64,000 bases of DNA from Amycolatopsis jejuensis (lineage in GTDB: Bacteria; Actinomycetota; Actinomycetes; Mycobacteriales; Pseudonocardiaceae), in NCBI RefSeq assembly GCF_000717335.1, contig NZ_JNYZ01000017.1:100414-164413 (forward strand), written 5' to 3'. This document shows, piece after piece, positions 54,671 through 63,676 of the stretch; positions within the stretch are counted from its first letter, which is position 1; each line of letters begins with the position of its first letter. A model generated the notes under the pieces. That model saw only the letters and a list, made by a program, of their open reading frames with translations. It was not told the origin of the DNA and searched no databases. Position numbers and translations under genes: made by a program.

Positions 54671-54889
54671 TTAGTTGGTGGCTACTCGGGCTTGTTCGTG
54701 GCCGAGTGAGATGATGTCGCCGGTTTTTAGTTGGCGGCCTCTGCGGGTTTCTGTTTCGCCGTTTACTTTTACTTCTTCGGCGTCGATGAGGTCTTTTGCG
54801 TGTGCGCCATTGTCGGCCAATCCGGCCAGTTTCAGGAACTGGCCCAGTCTGATGGGCTCGCCGGTGATGGGGACGTCGCGCACGTTCAT
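54671..54889 (-). CDS. S4-domain RNA-binding protein
   Basis: 72 residues, a single S4 domain: IRLGQFLKLAGLADNGAHAKDLIDAEEVKVNGETETRRGRQLKTGDII (key parts LGQFLKLAGL, VKVNGE, GRQLKTGD). Similar to YbcJ/YaaA-type stand-alone S4 proteins that bind structured RNA. Monocistronic; codon use is slightly richer in T than its neighbours. Confidence 0.88.
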   Translation of the reverse strand: MNVRDVPITGEPIRLGQFLKLAGLADNGAHAKDLIDAEEVKVNGETETRRGRQLKTGDIISLGHEQARVATN

Positions 54890-54901
54890 GCGTCGATGAT
54901 G

Positions 54902-55651
54902 TCACGGGGTTGCGGTGGCTTGCTGGTAGAGAGTGCGGACCTCGTCGTCGAAGTAGCTCGAGTATGAGACGTCGTCCGTGTAGCCGCCTGCTTCGTATCC
55001 GCCGATCACGCCTACTACCGTGCCGAGCTTGGTGTCCGGCGCCGGGTCTGCGACCAGTGGGCTGCCGCTCGTGCCGGTGGCGAAGCCGGGGCAGTCGATG
55101 CGGACCTGGTGGGGGTCTTCCTGCTGGGTTTCGGCGTCGCAGGTGGCCACCTCGTCGATGCCGTCCGGGTACCCCGTCACCGTCACCGGGCGGGCGAACG
55201 GGCCGTTCGTGGCCAGCTGGTTTGCGCCGGTCACCGATTCGAGGGGGACCGGGGAACCGGTTTGCCGTGCGGTGGCGAAGCCGACGTCGAGGTTCGGGTC
55301 GGACGTGTCGATCCAAGCCTGCGCGACCAGCTGGTCGGCGACCTCCCAATACCCGAATGGCGCAACGCCGTCGTGGAAGCCCGGGGCGAACGTGACGCCG
55401 GTGACGTATCCGCCGCCCTGGCCGTCGTGGATGCAGTGGGCGGCGGTGACCAGCTCGTTTCCTTGCGGACTGTGCACGACGCTGGCCGTGCAGTAGTGCG
55501 TGCCGTCGACGAACAGTGCGCCGATGGCCGGTTGCGGGGGCACCCCCGTGGCCAATGCGCTGACCGTCTGCTGTGCCCCGTCAACCGTGCACGCCACGAT
55601 GGTCCCGCTCGCACTCAACAGCGCGAACAGCCCGATCACCGTGCGTCGCAT
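54902..55651 (-). CDS. Lipoprotein-like trypsin-type serine protease
   Basis: 249 residues from ATG 55651, chosen for its GGGAGGTGG ribosome binding site; the ATG 6 codons upstream lacks one. N-terminus MRRTVIGLFALLSASGTIVAC has a lipobox (TIVAC). The catalytic triad is intact: TAAHC, the Asp of NLDVGFA and GTSGSPLV. Four more cysteines are present. Unlike the pseudoprotease at 7259-8752 this one should be active. Probably tethered outside the membrane. Confidence 0.85.
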   Translation of the reverse strand: MRRTVIGLFALLSASGTIVACTVDGAQQTVSALATGVPPQPAIGALFVDGTHYCTASVVHSPQGNELVTAAHCIHDGQGGGYVTGVTFAPGFHDGVAPFGYWEVADQLVAQAWIDTSDPNLDVGFATARQTGSPVPLESVTGANQLATNGPFARPVTVTGYPDGIDEVATCDAETQQEDPHQVRIDCPGFATGTSGSPLVADPAPDTKLGTVVGVIGGYEAGGYTDDVSYSSYFDDEVRTLYQQATATP

Positions 55652-55718
55652 GCCACCTCCCGTAGACATTCTCCGTCACTAGTATCCGAACCGGCGGTGA
55701 GAACGAGGTGGGGAACTG

Positions 55719-56549
55719 ATGAAAGACTTCGGCGGCAAGGTCGCGGTGATCACCGGAGCCGGTTCGGGCATCGGCCGGGCGCTCGCCCTCGAGCTGGCGC
55801 TGTACGGGGCCCGGCTCGAAATTTCCGACGTCGACGCCGAGGGGCTCGACGGCACCGTGCGCGAGGTCCGCGAGCGCGGCGCCGAGGTGCGGGGGCACGC
55901 GCTCGACGTGGCGGACCGGGCCGCGGTGCTCGCGCATGCCGACGAGGTGGCGAGCGAGCACGGCCGGGTGAACCTCGTCGTCAACAATGCCGGGGTGGCG
56001 CTCGGCGCGACCGTCGAGGACATGACGTTCGACGACTTCGACTGGCTCCTCGGCATCAACCTCGGCGGCGTCGTGAACGGGACAAAGGCATTCCTGCCGC
56101 ACCTCATCGCTTCCGGGGACGGATACCTCGTGAATATGTCGAGTGTGTTCGGATTCGTCGGAGTGCCCACGCAGAGCGCGTACAACGCGGCGAAGTTCGC
56201 CGTTCGCGGATTCACCGAGTCGTTGCGCGGAGAAATGCTGGCCGCGCGGTATCCGGTGGGGGTCAGCTGCGTCCATCCGGGTGGAATCAAGACGAACATC
56301 GCCCGGAACGCGCGCGGCGGCAGCGGCGGTGATCAAGCGGCCGCGGCGGCCGGATTCGACAAAATCGCCCTCACCACACCGAAGAAAGCAGCCGAGACGA
56401 TCCTGCGCGGCGTGCAGCGGCGGTCCGCGCGGATCCTCATCGGACCCGATGCGTACGTGATCGACGCGATACCGCGCGTTCTCGGTTCCGCCTACCAGCG
56501 GCCACTTGCCGCATTGGCCCGGCGAGGGCGCAAACGGATGGGCCGATAA
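55719..56549 (+). CDS. Short-chain dehydrogenase/reductase
   Basis: 276 residues. SDR: TGAGSGIG near residue 13, NNAG in VVNNAGVAL, MSSVFGFVG with the serine and YNAAKFAVRGFTESL with Tyr-Lys. The C-terminal tail (ARRGRKRMGR) is strongly basic and could bind membrane lipids. Substrate unknown. Divergent from the lipoprotein protease gene. Confidence 0.87.
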   Translation: MKDFGGKVAVITGAGSGIGRALALELALYGARLEISDVDAEGLDGTVREVRERGAEVRGHALDVADRAAVLAHADEVASEHGRVNLVVNNAGVALGATVEDMTFDDFDWLLGINLGGVVNGTKAFLPHLIASGDGYLVNMSSVFGFVGVPTQSAYNAAKFAVRGFTESLRGEMLAARYPVGVSCVHPGGIKTNIARNARGGSGGDQAAAAAGFDKIALTTPKKAAETILRGVQRRSARILIGPDAYVIDAIPRVLGSAYQRPLAALARRGRKRMGR

Positions 56550-56671
56550 CCCGGCAGTTACAGCTGAAAGCCATGATCACCCGATGGAGTTGCATTTCTC
56601 CTGATCAGGCCGAAAATGCAGCAGAATGCACCCAGTCCACCCGTGTGTCCGCACCCCGGAGGTAGCCACTG

Positions 56672-57319
56672 ATGCTGCGCCTTGCCGAGCGCCGGCCGAC
56701 CGCGTCCGATCGTGCTGCGGGCGAGCTGGTCGACCGCACGGGCATCATCGCCGCGAGCCTGCCGCGCGGGCGGCGCAGCCCCGAGGATCTCGCGGTCCGG
56801 GAGACGAGCTGCGAATCCACCCAGCCGATCCCGATCGTCGCCGGGTGCGCGCCCGCCAAGGAACGGCCGCGCGCGGTGGCCGTCCGGCGCCGGGCCCGCG
56901 CGTGGGTCGGCGGCAGCGCGGCCGTGATCCTGGTCGGCCTCGGCTGGCTTGCCGGTGGGCTCTTCACCGGCGGATTCCTGGGCCACCCCACCGACGACGC
57001 CGCCGCGCAGACCGACCAGCGCGTGCCGGTCACCGTGCAGCAGGCTCCCGCGCCCGCCCCGCCGCCGGTCACCGAGACCGCGGCGCCGGTCACCGTGTAC
57101 GTCCCGGTGCCTGCCCACGAAACTCCGACGCGGCGCAGCAACCCGGTCCGTCCCACCACCCCGCGTGAAACCTCCGCTCCAGCGCCGTCGAAGACGGCCG
57201 ATCCGCGTGCGGATCTCGGCCCGGATTCCCCAGGGAACAAGCAAAAGAGCAGTGTCGACGACTATCTGGACTGGAAACCGTGGTTCGACGCGGCCCGGCG
57301 CATGTCCGGCGGTCGCTGA
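56672..57319 (+). CDS. Hypothetical single-pass membrane protein with Pro-rich outer part
   Basis: 215 residues. A basic cytoplasmic N-terminus of about 80 residues (ERPRAVAVRRRARAWVGG), one membrane helix (SAAVILVGLGWLAGGLFTGGFLG, about 81-103) and a Pro/Thr/Ala-rich extracytoplasmic part ending in SSVDDYLDWKPWFDAARRMSGG. No catalytic motif. Convergent with the response regulator gene, one base apart. Confidence 0.7.
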   Translation: MLRLAERRPTASDRAAGELVDRTGIIAASLPRGRRSPEDLAVRETSCESTQPIPIVAGCAPAKERPRAVAVRRRARAWVGGSAAVILVGLGWLAGGLFTGGFLGHPTDDAAAQTDQRVPVTVQQAPAPAPPPVTETAAPVTVYVPVPAHETPTRRSNPVRPTTPRETSAPAPSKTADPRADLGPDSPGNKQKSSVDDYLDWKPWFDAARRMSGGR

Positions 57320-57320
57320 T

Positions 57321-57977
57321 TCATCCGATCCACCCGTACTCGTGCTCCGGGCGTCCGGTCGCGCCGTACCGCAGCCGCATCTCCACCGCACCCGATTCCG
57401 CCAGCGCGGTCAGGTAACGCTGGGCCGTCGCGCGCGCCATGCCGAGCTCGCGGGCCACTTCGGCGGCCGACAACGGCGTCGGTGAACTGCGCAAACGTTC
57501 CGACACCAGCCGGGCCGTCGCGCTCGACTGGCCCTTGGGCGTCGCGGCTCGGTCCTGGTCGTGCAGCGTGCGGAAGGCGCGGTCCACGTCGTCCTGGGTC
57601 AGCGGGCGTTCCGTCGTCACCATGCCGCGGTAGCGCGCGTACGCCGTGAGCCGCTCGGCCAGCTGCCGCGTGGTGAACGGCTTGATCAGGTAGTTCAGCG
57701 CCCCCGCGCGGATGGCCGCGGAGATCGACCCGCCGTCGGTCGCGGCGGACAGCACGATCGTGTCCGTCTTCAAGTCCGGCAATACGGACAGGCCGGGCTC
57801 GTCGGGGAGATAGACGTCGAGGAGCACCAGGTCCGGCGCCAGTTCCCGCACGCGAGCGCGCGCCTCGGCGGCGGTGTGCGCGACCCCGGCGACGGTGAAG
57901 CCAGGGACTTCCGCCACGAATCCCGCGTGTACCCCGGCGACGCGGAAATCGTCGTCCACGATCAGCGTGCGGATCAC
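57321..57977 (-). CDS. CitB/DcuR-family response regulator
   Basis: 218 residues from GTG 57977, overlapping the kinase stop by four bases. Receiver domain: LIVDDDFRVA, the phospho-acceptor Asp in LVLLDVYLPDEPG, KPFTTRQLAERL with the conserved Lys. The C-terminal helix-turn-helix is AAEVARELGMARATAQRYLTALAESG. This arrangement is typical of CitB/DcuR regulators of carboxylate uptake. The divergent ABC operon 1.8 kb away is a candidate target. Confidence 0.9.
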   Translation of the reverse strand: MIRTLIVDDDFRVAGVHAGFVAEVPGFTVAGVAHTAAEARARVRELAPDLVLLDVYLPDEPGLSVLPDLKTDTIVLSAATDGGSISAAIRAGALNYLIKPFTTRQLAERLTAYARYRGMVTTERPLTQDDVDRAFRTLHDQDRAATPKGQSSATARLVSERLRSSPTPLSAAEVARELGMARATAQRYLTALAESGAVEMRLRYGATGRPEHEYGWIG

Positions 57978-59605
57978 GCGTCGGCCTCCTCGGGTCGGTC
58001 GGCCAGCAGGCCGGGCAGTTTGGCGACGAACAGCGCTCCGGTGGTGGTCCCGCCGGGGTCGGCGAGCCATACGTCGCCGTCGTGGGCCCGGGCGGCTTGC
58101 CGGGCCAGTGCCAGTCCGAGGCCGTGTCCCGGACTGAGCTTTGTGGACACTCCTTCGTCGAACAGTGTTTTCTGCAGCGAAGAAGGGATACCGGACCCAC
58201 TATCCACAACGGACACGTGTAACGCGGACCCGTCGGCCAGCAGCCCGACCTCGACCCACGCCGGCCGCCGCGCGCCCATTCTCGCCGCGTGGAGGGCGTT
58301 GTCCACCAGGTTGCCGATCACCGTGCCGGCCGCGATCGGGTCGGTGAGGGTGGCCGGTACCCACGAATCGTCGGCAAGCCGCAACTCCATGCCTTTTTCG
58401 TGCGCCTGCTCGGTTTTCGCAACTAGCAGTGCCTGCAGGTACGGATCCGCGACCTGGTCGCCGAGCGGTTCGGCGCGGGACGCGGTGGTGTCGGTGAGCG
58501 TCTGCAGGTACTCCTCGGCTTCGGCGTGGTGCCCGAGCTGGAGCAGCCCGGACAGCGTGTGCAGCCGGTTCGCGAATTCGTGCCGCTGCGCGCGTAACCC
58601 GTCGGACAGGGAGCGAATGCCGTCGAGTTCGCGGGTGAGGCTGTCGAGGTCGGTGCGGTCGCGGAAGGTCAGTACGGTACCCAGCGAGCGTTCGTCTCGC
58701 TTCACCGCTCGGGAGTTGATCACCAGCACTCGATTTCCTGCCACCGCAAGGAGATTGTCCACCGGCAACCCCTCGGCGACTGCCTTGTGGACTCGCGGCG
58801 ACAGGTCCAGCTCCGGCAATGGCGCACCGACCGGCAGCGGCGTACCAAGCAACCGTTCGGCTTCGTCGTTGCGGACGGTCACGCGTTGCTGCGCGTCCAC
58901 CGCCAGCACGCCCTCGCCGATCCCGTGCAGCACCGCCTCGCGTTCGTACAGCAGCTCGGTCAGCTCGTGTGGTTCAAGGCCGTGCGTGACCCGCCGCAAC
59001 CTGCGGTTGAGCAGCGCGGACGCGCCCGCGCCGAGCAGCAGCGCGCCGCCGCCGAAGACCAGCGTGAGCGCGAGCCAGCGGTTGAAATCGCCGGTGAGCT
59101 CGTCGATGTCGAAGCCCACGCTGACCTCGCCGACCACCCGATCTCCTTGCCGGATCGGTGTTTTGCTGCGCACCGACAACCCCAGCGTGCCGTGCTGTAC
59201 GGCGCTCACGACGTCGTTGCCCGCCAGCGCTTCCTGCGCCGACGTGCTCACTCGTTTGCCGATTTGGCTCGGCGTCGGATGCGCAAGCCGGATCTCGTGG
59301 TCGTCGGTGATCACCACGAACAACGCCGACGTGCTCCGGGTGACCGCCTGCACGCGTTCCTCGAGCGGTCCGCCCTGCTGCCGCGCGGCCGCGCCCGCGA
59401 CCACCACCGGGTCGGCGGCCACCGATCTCGCGATCGCCAGCGCCCGCTCGCCGTACTGTTCGGACAGCGTGGTGCGCAGGAGCGAGCTGACCAGCGCGAC
59501 GCCGAGGCCCACGACGAGGACCACCACGCCGATCTGCAACAGCAGCACCTGACGGGTGAACCGCATCCGCGGAAAGAGCGCCCACTTCGGCATGCCAGGG
59601 AACAT
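57974..59605 (-). CDS. CitA/DcuS-family sensor histidine kinase
   Basis: 543 residues. A membrane helix (about 19-42), an external PAS-like sensor domain (about 45-175, including GLSVRSKTPIRQGDRVVGEVSVGFD), a second helix (about 180-203), a cytoplasmic PAS domain (about 220-330), then LRAQRHEFANRLHTLSGLL with the phospho-acceptor His, and the ATP-binding GNLVDNALHAAR, VVDSGSGIP and GHGLGLALAR. Family members sense citrate, dicarboxylates or related anions. Divergent from the ABC operon with 151 bases between. Confidence 0.92.
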   Translation of the reverse strand: MFPGMPKWALFPRMRFTRQVLLLQIGVVVLVVGLGVALVSSLLRTTLSEQYGERALAIARSVAADPVVVAGAAARQQGGPLEERVQAVTRSTSALFVVITDDHEIRLAHPTPSQIGKRVSTSAQEALAGNDVVSAVQHGTLGLSVRSKTPIRQGDRVVGEVSVGFDIDELTGDFNRWLALTLVFGGGALLLGAGASALLNRRLRRVTHGLEPHELTELLYEREAVLHGIGEGVLAVDAQQRVTVRNDEAERLLGTPLPVGAPLPELDLSPRVHKAVAEGLPVDNLLAVAGNRVLVINSRAVKRDERSLGTVLTFRDRTDLDSLTRELDGIRSLSDGLRAQRHEFANRLHTLSGLLQLGHHAEAEEYLQTLTDTTASRAEPLGDQVADPYLQALLVAKTEQAHEKGMELRLADDSWVPATLTDPIAAGTVIGNLVDNALHAARMGARRPAWVEVGLLADGSALHVSVVDSGSGIPSSLQKTLFDEGVSTKLSPGHGLGLALARQAARAHDGDVWLADPGGTTTGALFVAKLPGLLADRPEEADA

Positions 59606-59756
59606 ACCCCCAGCTCAGGGCAGCGCGCTAAATGAGCAAAACGTGGAGAACGCGCAGAGCGCACGCAGAACGTCGACAAGCTTCTCCCTCGCCTGACGCG
59701 CTCTTAACCTCCCTGGCAGCGCGTCCCCACCTCCCCGTGACGAAGGAGTCACCTCG

Positions 59757-60560
59757 ATGGCCCCACTGATCGAACTGATCGGAGCCACCAAAAGGTTCCC
59801 CACCGGTTCCGGTTCCGTCCACACCGCCGTCCGCGACCTGACCATGACCGTCGAACCGGGGGAGTTCGTCGCCGTCGTCGGCCCGACCGGCTGCGGCAAG
59901 TCGACCACCCTTTCGCTCGTCTCCGGGTTGCAGCCCGCCTCGGCCGGGCGCGTGCTCGTGCACGGGAACGAGGTGAAGTCCATTCCGGACGGCGTCGGCT
60001 ACATGTTCCAGACCGACGCGGTGATGCCGTGGCGTTCGGTGCTGGACAATGTCGCGTCCGGGCCGAGGTTTCGTGGGGAGTCCAAAGAGGACGCCCGGAA
60101 GAAGGCGGCGGACTGGATCGGCCGCGTCGGGCTCGCCGGATTCGAGAAGTACTACCCGCACCAGCTTTCCGGCGGCATGCGCAAGCGCGTCGCATTGGCG
60201 CAAACGCTGGTCACCAGCCCGAAAATCCTGCTGATGGACGAACCGTTCTCCGCGCTGGACGTGCAAACGCGCGCGTTGATGCAGGACGAGCTGCTGCGGC
60301 TGTGGTCCGGCTCCGGCGCCGCGGTGATCTTCGTGACGCACGATCTCGACGAGGCAATTGCGTTGGCGGACAAGGTGGTCGTGCTCACCACGAGCCCGGC
60401 GACGGTCAAGGACGTCTTCGAAATTCCACTTTCCCGTCCGCGCAAGGTCGAGGACCTGCGGCTCACCGAAGAATTCCGGAAGCTCTACTCCGACATCTGG
60501 GAATCGCTGCGCGGCGAGGTCGACAAGGCTCGCCGGAAGGGAGCGACCAGTGTCGCTTGA
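59757..60560 (+). CDS. NitT/TauT-type ABC transporter ATPase
   Basis: 267 residues, ATG with GAAGGAG upstream. Walker A GPTGCGKST, signature LSGGMRKR, Walker B ILLMDEPFSALD and the H-loop THDLDEA. The family imports nitrate, taurine, alkane sulfonates or pyrimidine precursors. First gene of a three-gene operon with permease and binding protein, controlled probably by the divergent CitA/CitB-like pair. Confidence 0.93.
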   Translation: MAPLIELIGATKRFPTGSGSVHTAVRDLTMTVEPGEFVAVVGPTGCGKSTTLSLVSGLQPASAGRVLVHGNEVKSIPDGVGYMFQTDAVMPWRSVLDNVASGPRFRGESKEDARKKAADWIGRVGLAGFEKYYPHQLSGGMRKRVALAQTLVTSPKILLMDEPFSALDVQTRALMQDELLRLWSGSGAAVIFVTHDLDEAIALADKVVVLTTSPATVKDVFEIPLSRPRKVEDLRLTEEFRKLYSDIWESLRGEVDKARRKGATSVA

Positions 60561-61434
60561 TCTGATCGTCCCGCCGTCCAATTCGAATCCGGGTATCGAG
60601 GACGAGGCGAGCATCATCGCCCGGCAGAAGAAGCGCAGTTCGGCCCGCAAACGCAACGTCTGGTTGCTGCGGCTGGGAATTCTCGTGGTGTGGCTGGGGC
60701 TGTGGGAGCTGGCCGGCCGGTTCTGGATCGACCCGTTCTTCTATTCGATGCCGTCGAAAATCTGGCAGCGGCTGGTGGAATGGTTCACCGCCGGGACCGA
60801 TTTCGGGTCCATCTGGTATCAGATCCTGGTGACGATCGAGGAAGCCTTCCTCGGTTTCGTGCTCGGTGCGGTCGCCGGGGTGATCTTCGGCGTGGTGCTC
60901 GGCCGTAGTGCGTACCTCGCCGAAGTGATGGCCCCGTTCATCAAGGCAGCCAACGCAATGCCGCGAATCGTGCTCGCCGCGTTGTTCGTGATCTGGTTCG
61001 GTCTCGGGTTGTCGTCGAAGGTCGCGACGGTGTTCGTGCTGGTGTTTTTCGCGGTGTTCTTCAACGCTTTCACCGGCGCGCGCGAAGTGGATCGCAACTT
61101 GATCGACAATGCCCGCATTCTCGGCGCGACGCGGTGGCAGGTGCTGCAGTCGATCGTGCTGCCGAGCGCGACGTCGTGGATTCTCTCCTCACTGCACGTC
61201 GCTTTCGGATTCGCGTTGATCGGCGCCGTGGTCGGGGAATACACCGGGGCCAAGGCAGGAATGGGCTTCCTGATTGCGAATTCCCAGGGCACTTTCGACA
61301 CCGCCGGGGTGTACGCCGGAATGATCATCATCATGGTCGTGGCGTTGTTCGCCGAATGGCTGATCAGCACGGCGGAACGACGGCTGCTGCGCTGGCGTCC
61401 GCAGGCGTCGGCCCAGGCGAGCCAGGGGATCTGA
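60550..61434 (+). CDS. NitT/TauT-type ABC transporter permease
   Basis: 294 residues from GTG 60550, overlapping the ATPase gene by 11 bases. Binding-protein-dependent permease: six helices and the EAA loop NARILGATRWQVLQSIVLPSA. The N-terminal tail of about 40 residues is cytoplasmic and charged (ARQKKRSSARKRN). Late helix LIGAVVGEYTGAKAGMGFLI is typical of SsuC/TauC-like permeases. Confidence 0.93.
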   Translation: MSLDLIVPPSNSNPGIEDEASIIARQKKRSSARKRNVWLLRLGILVVWLGLWELAGRFWIDPFFYSMPSKIWQRLVEWFTAGTDFGSIWYQILVTIEEAFLGFVLGAVAGVIFGVVLGRSAYLAEVMAPFIKAANAMPRIVLAALFVIWFGLGLSSKVATVFVLVFFAVFFNAFTGAREVDRNLIDNARILGATRWQVLQSIVLPSATSWILSSLHVAFGFALIGAVVGEYTGAKAGMGFLIANSQGTFDTAGVYAGMIIIMVVALFAEWLISTAERRLLRWRPQASAQASQGI

Positions 61435-61435
61435 C

Positions 61436-62491
61436 ATGCGGCTGAAAAGGACAGTCGCGGTCGCGGCGGCCGCGCTGGTGACGGTGGCCGGGGTGACCGC
61501 ATGCCGCGACTCCCGGCAGATCGACCTCGGCAGCAGCGGGCGGCCGCACGTGAAGATCATGGTGGGCGGACTGTCCAAAGTGATCTATCTGCCCGGCCAG
61601 CTCGCGCAGCAGCTCGGCGAGTACCAGAAGCAGGGACTCGACGTCGAACTGTTCGACCAGCCCTCGGGGGCGAATGCGGAAACGTCGCTGCTGGCCGGGG
61701 AAGTGCAGGGCGTGATCGGGTTCTACGACCACGCCATCGATTTGCAGGCAAAGGACCAATGCATCACCAGCGTGGTGCAGTTCGCGAATGTGCCCGGCGA
61801 AGCGGAAATGGTGGCCACCTCGAAAGCCGGGCAGATCAGGTCCGGCGCGGATTTCCGCGGGAAAAACCTCGGGGTGACGTCGCTGGGCTCGTCCACCGAC
61901 TTTCTCACCAAGGCACTCGCGAGCCGCGGTGGTGTCGGCAGCAAGGATTACACGCCTGTGAAGGTCGGCGCCGGGCAGACGTTCATCTCGGCAATGCAAC
62001 AGGGTTCGATCGACGCCGGGATGACGACCGATCCGACGATTGCGCAGCTCACCAATACCGGACAGGCCAAGGTGCTGTACGACATGCGCACGCCGGAGGG
62101 AACCCGCGCCGCGCTGGGTGGGCTTTACCCGGCGAGCTCGCTGTACATGGGTTGTGAGATCGTGAAACGATATCCGGACATCGTGCAGAAACTGGCGAAC
62201 GCGTATGTGAGTTCGCTGCGCTGGCTTTCTTCGCACACCGCGGAACAGGTAGCCGATGTGATGCCGCCGTCGTTTGCCGGTGGCGACAAGGCGCTGTACG
62301 TGAAATCGCTCAAGGACAGCCTGCCGATGTTCACCGAGGACGGGCGAATGGACGCGGCCGGAGCGCAGAACGTGCTGAACGTGCTGGGTGCTTCGTCCAG
62401 CAATGTGAAACCGAAGAAGGACAAGATCGATTTGAGCCAGACCTACACCACCCGGTTCGTGGACGCTGCGCGCCCGCCCTCAGCGCAGTAG
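61436..62491 (+). CDS. ABC transporter substrate-binding lipoprotein (SsuA/THI5-like)
   Basis: 351 residues, one base after the permease stop. Lipobox TVAGVTAC (Cys23). Periplasmic-binding type 2 fold of the NMT1/THI5-like family: VKIMVGGLSKVIYLPGQLAQQLGEY, EVQGVIGFYDHAIDLQ, RGKNLGVTSLGSSTDFL, GSIDAGMTTDPTIAQL. Ligand cannot be predicted reliably; the SsuA/THI5 group binds sulfonates, pyrimidines and aromatic acids. A terminator follows. Confidence 0.92.
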   Translation: MRLKRTVAVAAAALVTVAGVTACRDSRQIDLGSSGRPHVKIMVGGLSKVIYLPGQLAQQLGEYQKQGLDVELFDQPSGANAETSLLAGEVQGVIGFYDHAIDLQAKDQCITSVVQFANVPGEAEMVATSKAGQIRSGADFRGKNLGVTSLGSSTDFLTKALASRGGVGSKDYTPVKVGAGQTFISAMQQGSIDAGMTTDPTIAQLTNTGQAKVLYDMRTPEGTRAALGGLYPASSLYMGCEIVKRYPDIVQKLANAYVSSLRWLSSHTAEQVADVMPPSFAGGDKALYVKSLKDSLPMFTEDGRMDAAGAQNVLNVLGASSSNVKPKKDKIDLSQTYTTRFVDAARPPSAQ

Positions 62492-62503
62492 TCCACTCGC
62501 GAG

Positions 62504-62548
62504 GTCCGTGCATGGCCCGTTGCCTTCCCCATCGGGCCGTGCACGGAC
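62504..62548 (+). terminator. Terminator of the ABC operon
   Basis: 16-bp stem (62504-62519 with 62533-62548) with one G-T wobble and a 13-base loop, just after the binding-protein stop codon. Confidence 0.78.
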
Positions 62549-62687
62549 TTCCGTGTGCACACCGGAAATTCGGGACATTACGTGAACAATTGCCCGAATG
62601 TGAAGACCCTTCGAAAGTAGCTACCCACCTGGGCAGCCGAATCCAACACTGGTACCGCAGGCACTCCGAGTCCCGTGACCAGATTGG

Positions 62688-63416
62688 ATGCCCATGTATT
62701 CACGACTTTCCTTGCGCCCGTTGCGGCTGGTGGCGGTCTCTGCGGTCGGCGTGCTCACGGCAGCGGCGCTCGCCGCCGGTGCGGGTGCCGGTCCGGTTTC
62801 GTTCGGCAGGCACTTCCACGGCCAGCACTATTCCGGCGGAAACTGGGGCGGTTATGTCAGTTTCGGCAGTTTCACCACCGCGACCGCAAGCTGGACCGAG
62901 CCGTCGGTGACGTGCAATTCGAGCAACGACCTCTTCGCGCCCTGGGTGGGCATCGACGGCGACGGTTCGTCCACAGTGGAGCAAACCGGCGTCGCGACGG
63001 ACTGCTCCAGCGGAAGCCCGGAATACCAGGCGTGGTACGAAATGTACCCGGCCGCGCCGGTGTATTACTCGTCGTCGGAAGCGCCGGTGCAGGCCGGTGA
63101 CCACCTTACGGCGACGGTGACCCGCAGCGGGTCCAGTTACCGGCTCGACCTCACCGACACGACCCAGGGTTGGACGAAAACGACGACGCAGTCGTTGAAT
63201 GCGCAGCACTCGTCGGCGGAGGCGATCATCGAGTCGCCGACCGATTCGTACCCGTCGATCAATGGCGGGGTTTCGTTCGATGGGGTGACGTTTGATGGTC
63301 GGAATCTTGCCGACACCGGTCCGCAGGGGCTCGATGCTGACGATAATGGTAGTGCGACGTTTAGCCCGGGGCCGATTGGGTCGGATGGGCAGAGTTTTAC
63401 TATGGCCCGGCATTGA
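62688..63416 (+). CDS. Secreted G1-family (eqolisin-like) glutamic peptidase
   Basis: 242 residues from ATG 62688 (a second ATG two codons later is equally possible). Signal peptide of about 35 residues (RLVAVSAVGVLTAAALAAGAGAG). The mature beta-sandwich has NWGGYVSFGSFTTATASWTEPSVTC, FAPWVGIDGDGSSTVEQTGVATDC with the candidate catalytic Gln, YQAWYEMYP, and SAEAIIESPTD with the candidate catalytic Glu. Peptidases of this family act at acid pH. Cysteines likely form one disulfide. Confidence 0.85.
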   Translation: MPMYSRLSLRPLRLVAVSAVGVLTAAALAAGAGAGPVSFGRHFHGQHYSGGNWGGYVSFGSFTTATASWTEPSVTCNSSNDLFAPWVGIDGDGSSTVEQTGVATDCSSGSPEYQAWYEMYPAAPVYYSSSEAPVQAGDHLTATVTRSGSSYRLDLTDTTQGWTKTTTQSLNAQHSSAEAIIESPTDSYPSINGGVSFDGVTFDGRNLADTGPQGLDADDNGSATFSPGPIGSDGQSFTMARH

Positions 63417-63450
63417 GCTGTTCGAGGTTCGTGGAGGTTCCGCTTTAGGG

Positions 63451-63616
63451 AATTGTTGCGTGGGGCACCCCGAAGCCGTGATTGTGACTACGGTCTGGGG
63501 GGCTTGTCAAGGCGGGAAAGATGCCTTGACAAGCCCCCCAGACCGTGTTTTGGCTTCGTATCGGGGTGCAGGGCCGGGTCTGGGCTGCTGGGTCTCGTGG
63601 GGTGCGCGGGCTGCGG
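63451..63616. repeat. Long-hairpin intergenic element, copy 2
   Basis: Second copy of the element at 54500-54665. The stem is 63490-63513 with 63523-63546 and the same 9-base loop. Compared with copy 1 the pair at 63498/63538 is G-C instead of A-T; flanks have small differences. It follows the G1 peptidase gene. Confidence 0.88.
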
Positions 63617-63660
63617 TGAGTGGGTGGTGGGGTCGGTGTGAAGGGCTGTGAAGGGCTGTG

Positions 63661-63676
63661 ATGGTTCCCTTCACGG
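63661..63676. repeat. Half copy of the CCGTGAAGGGAACC palindrome
   Basis: ATGGTTCCCTTCACGG is identical to the right arm of the element at 49780-49830. Its left arm is replaced by two direct repeats of GTGAAGGGCT (63639-63658), so the palindrome is broken. Confidence 0.72.
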
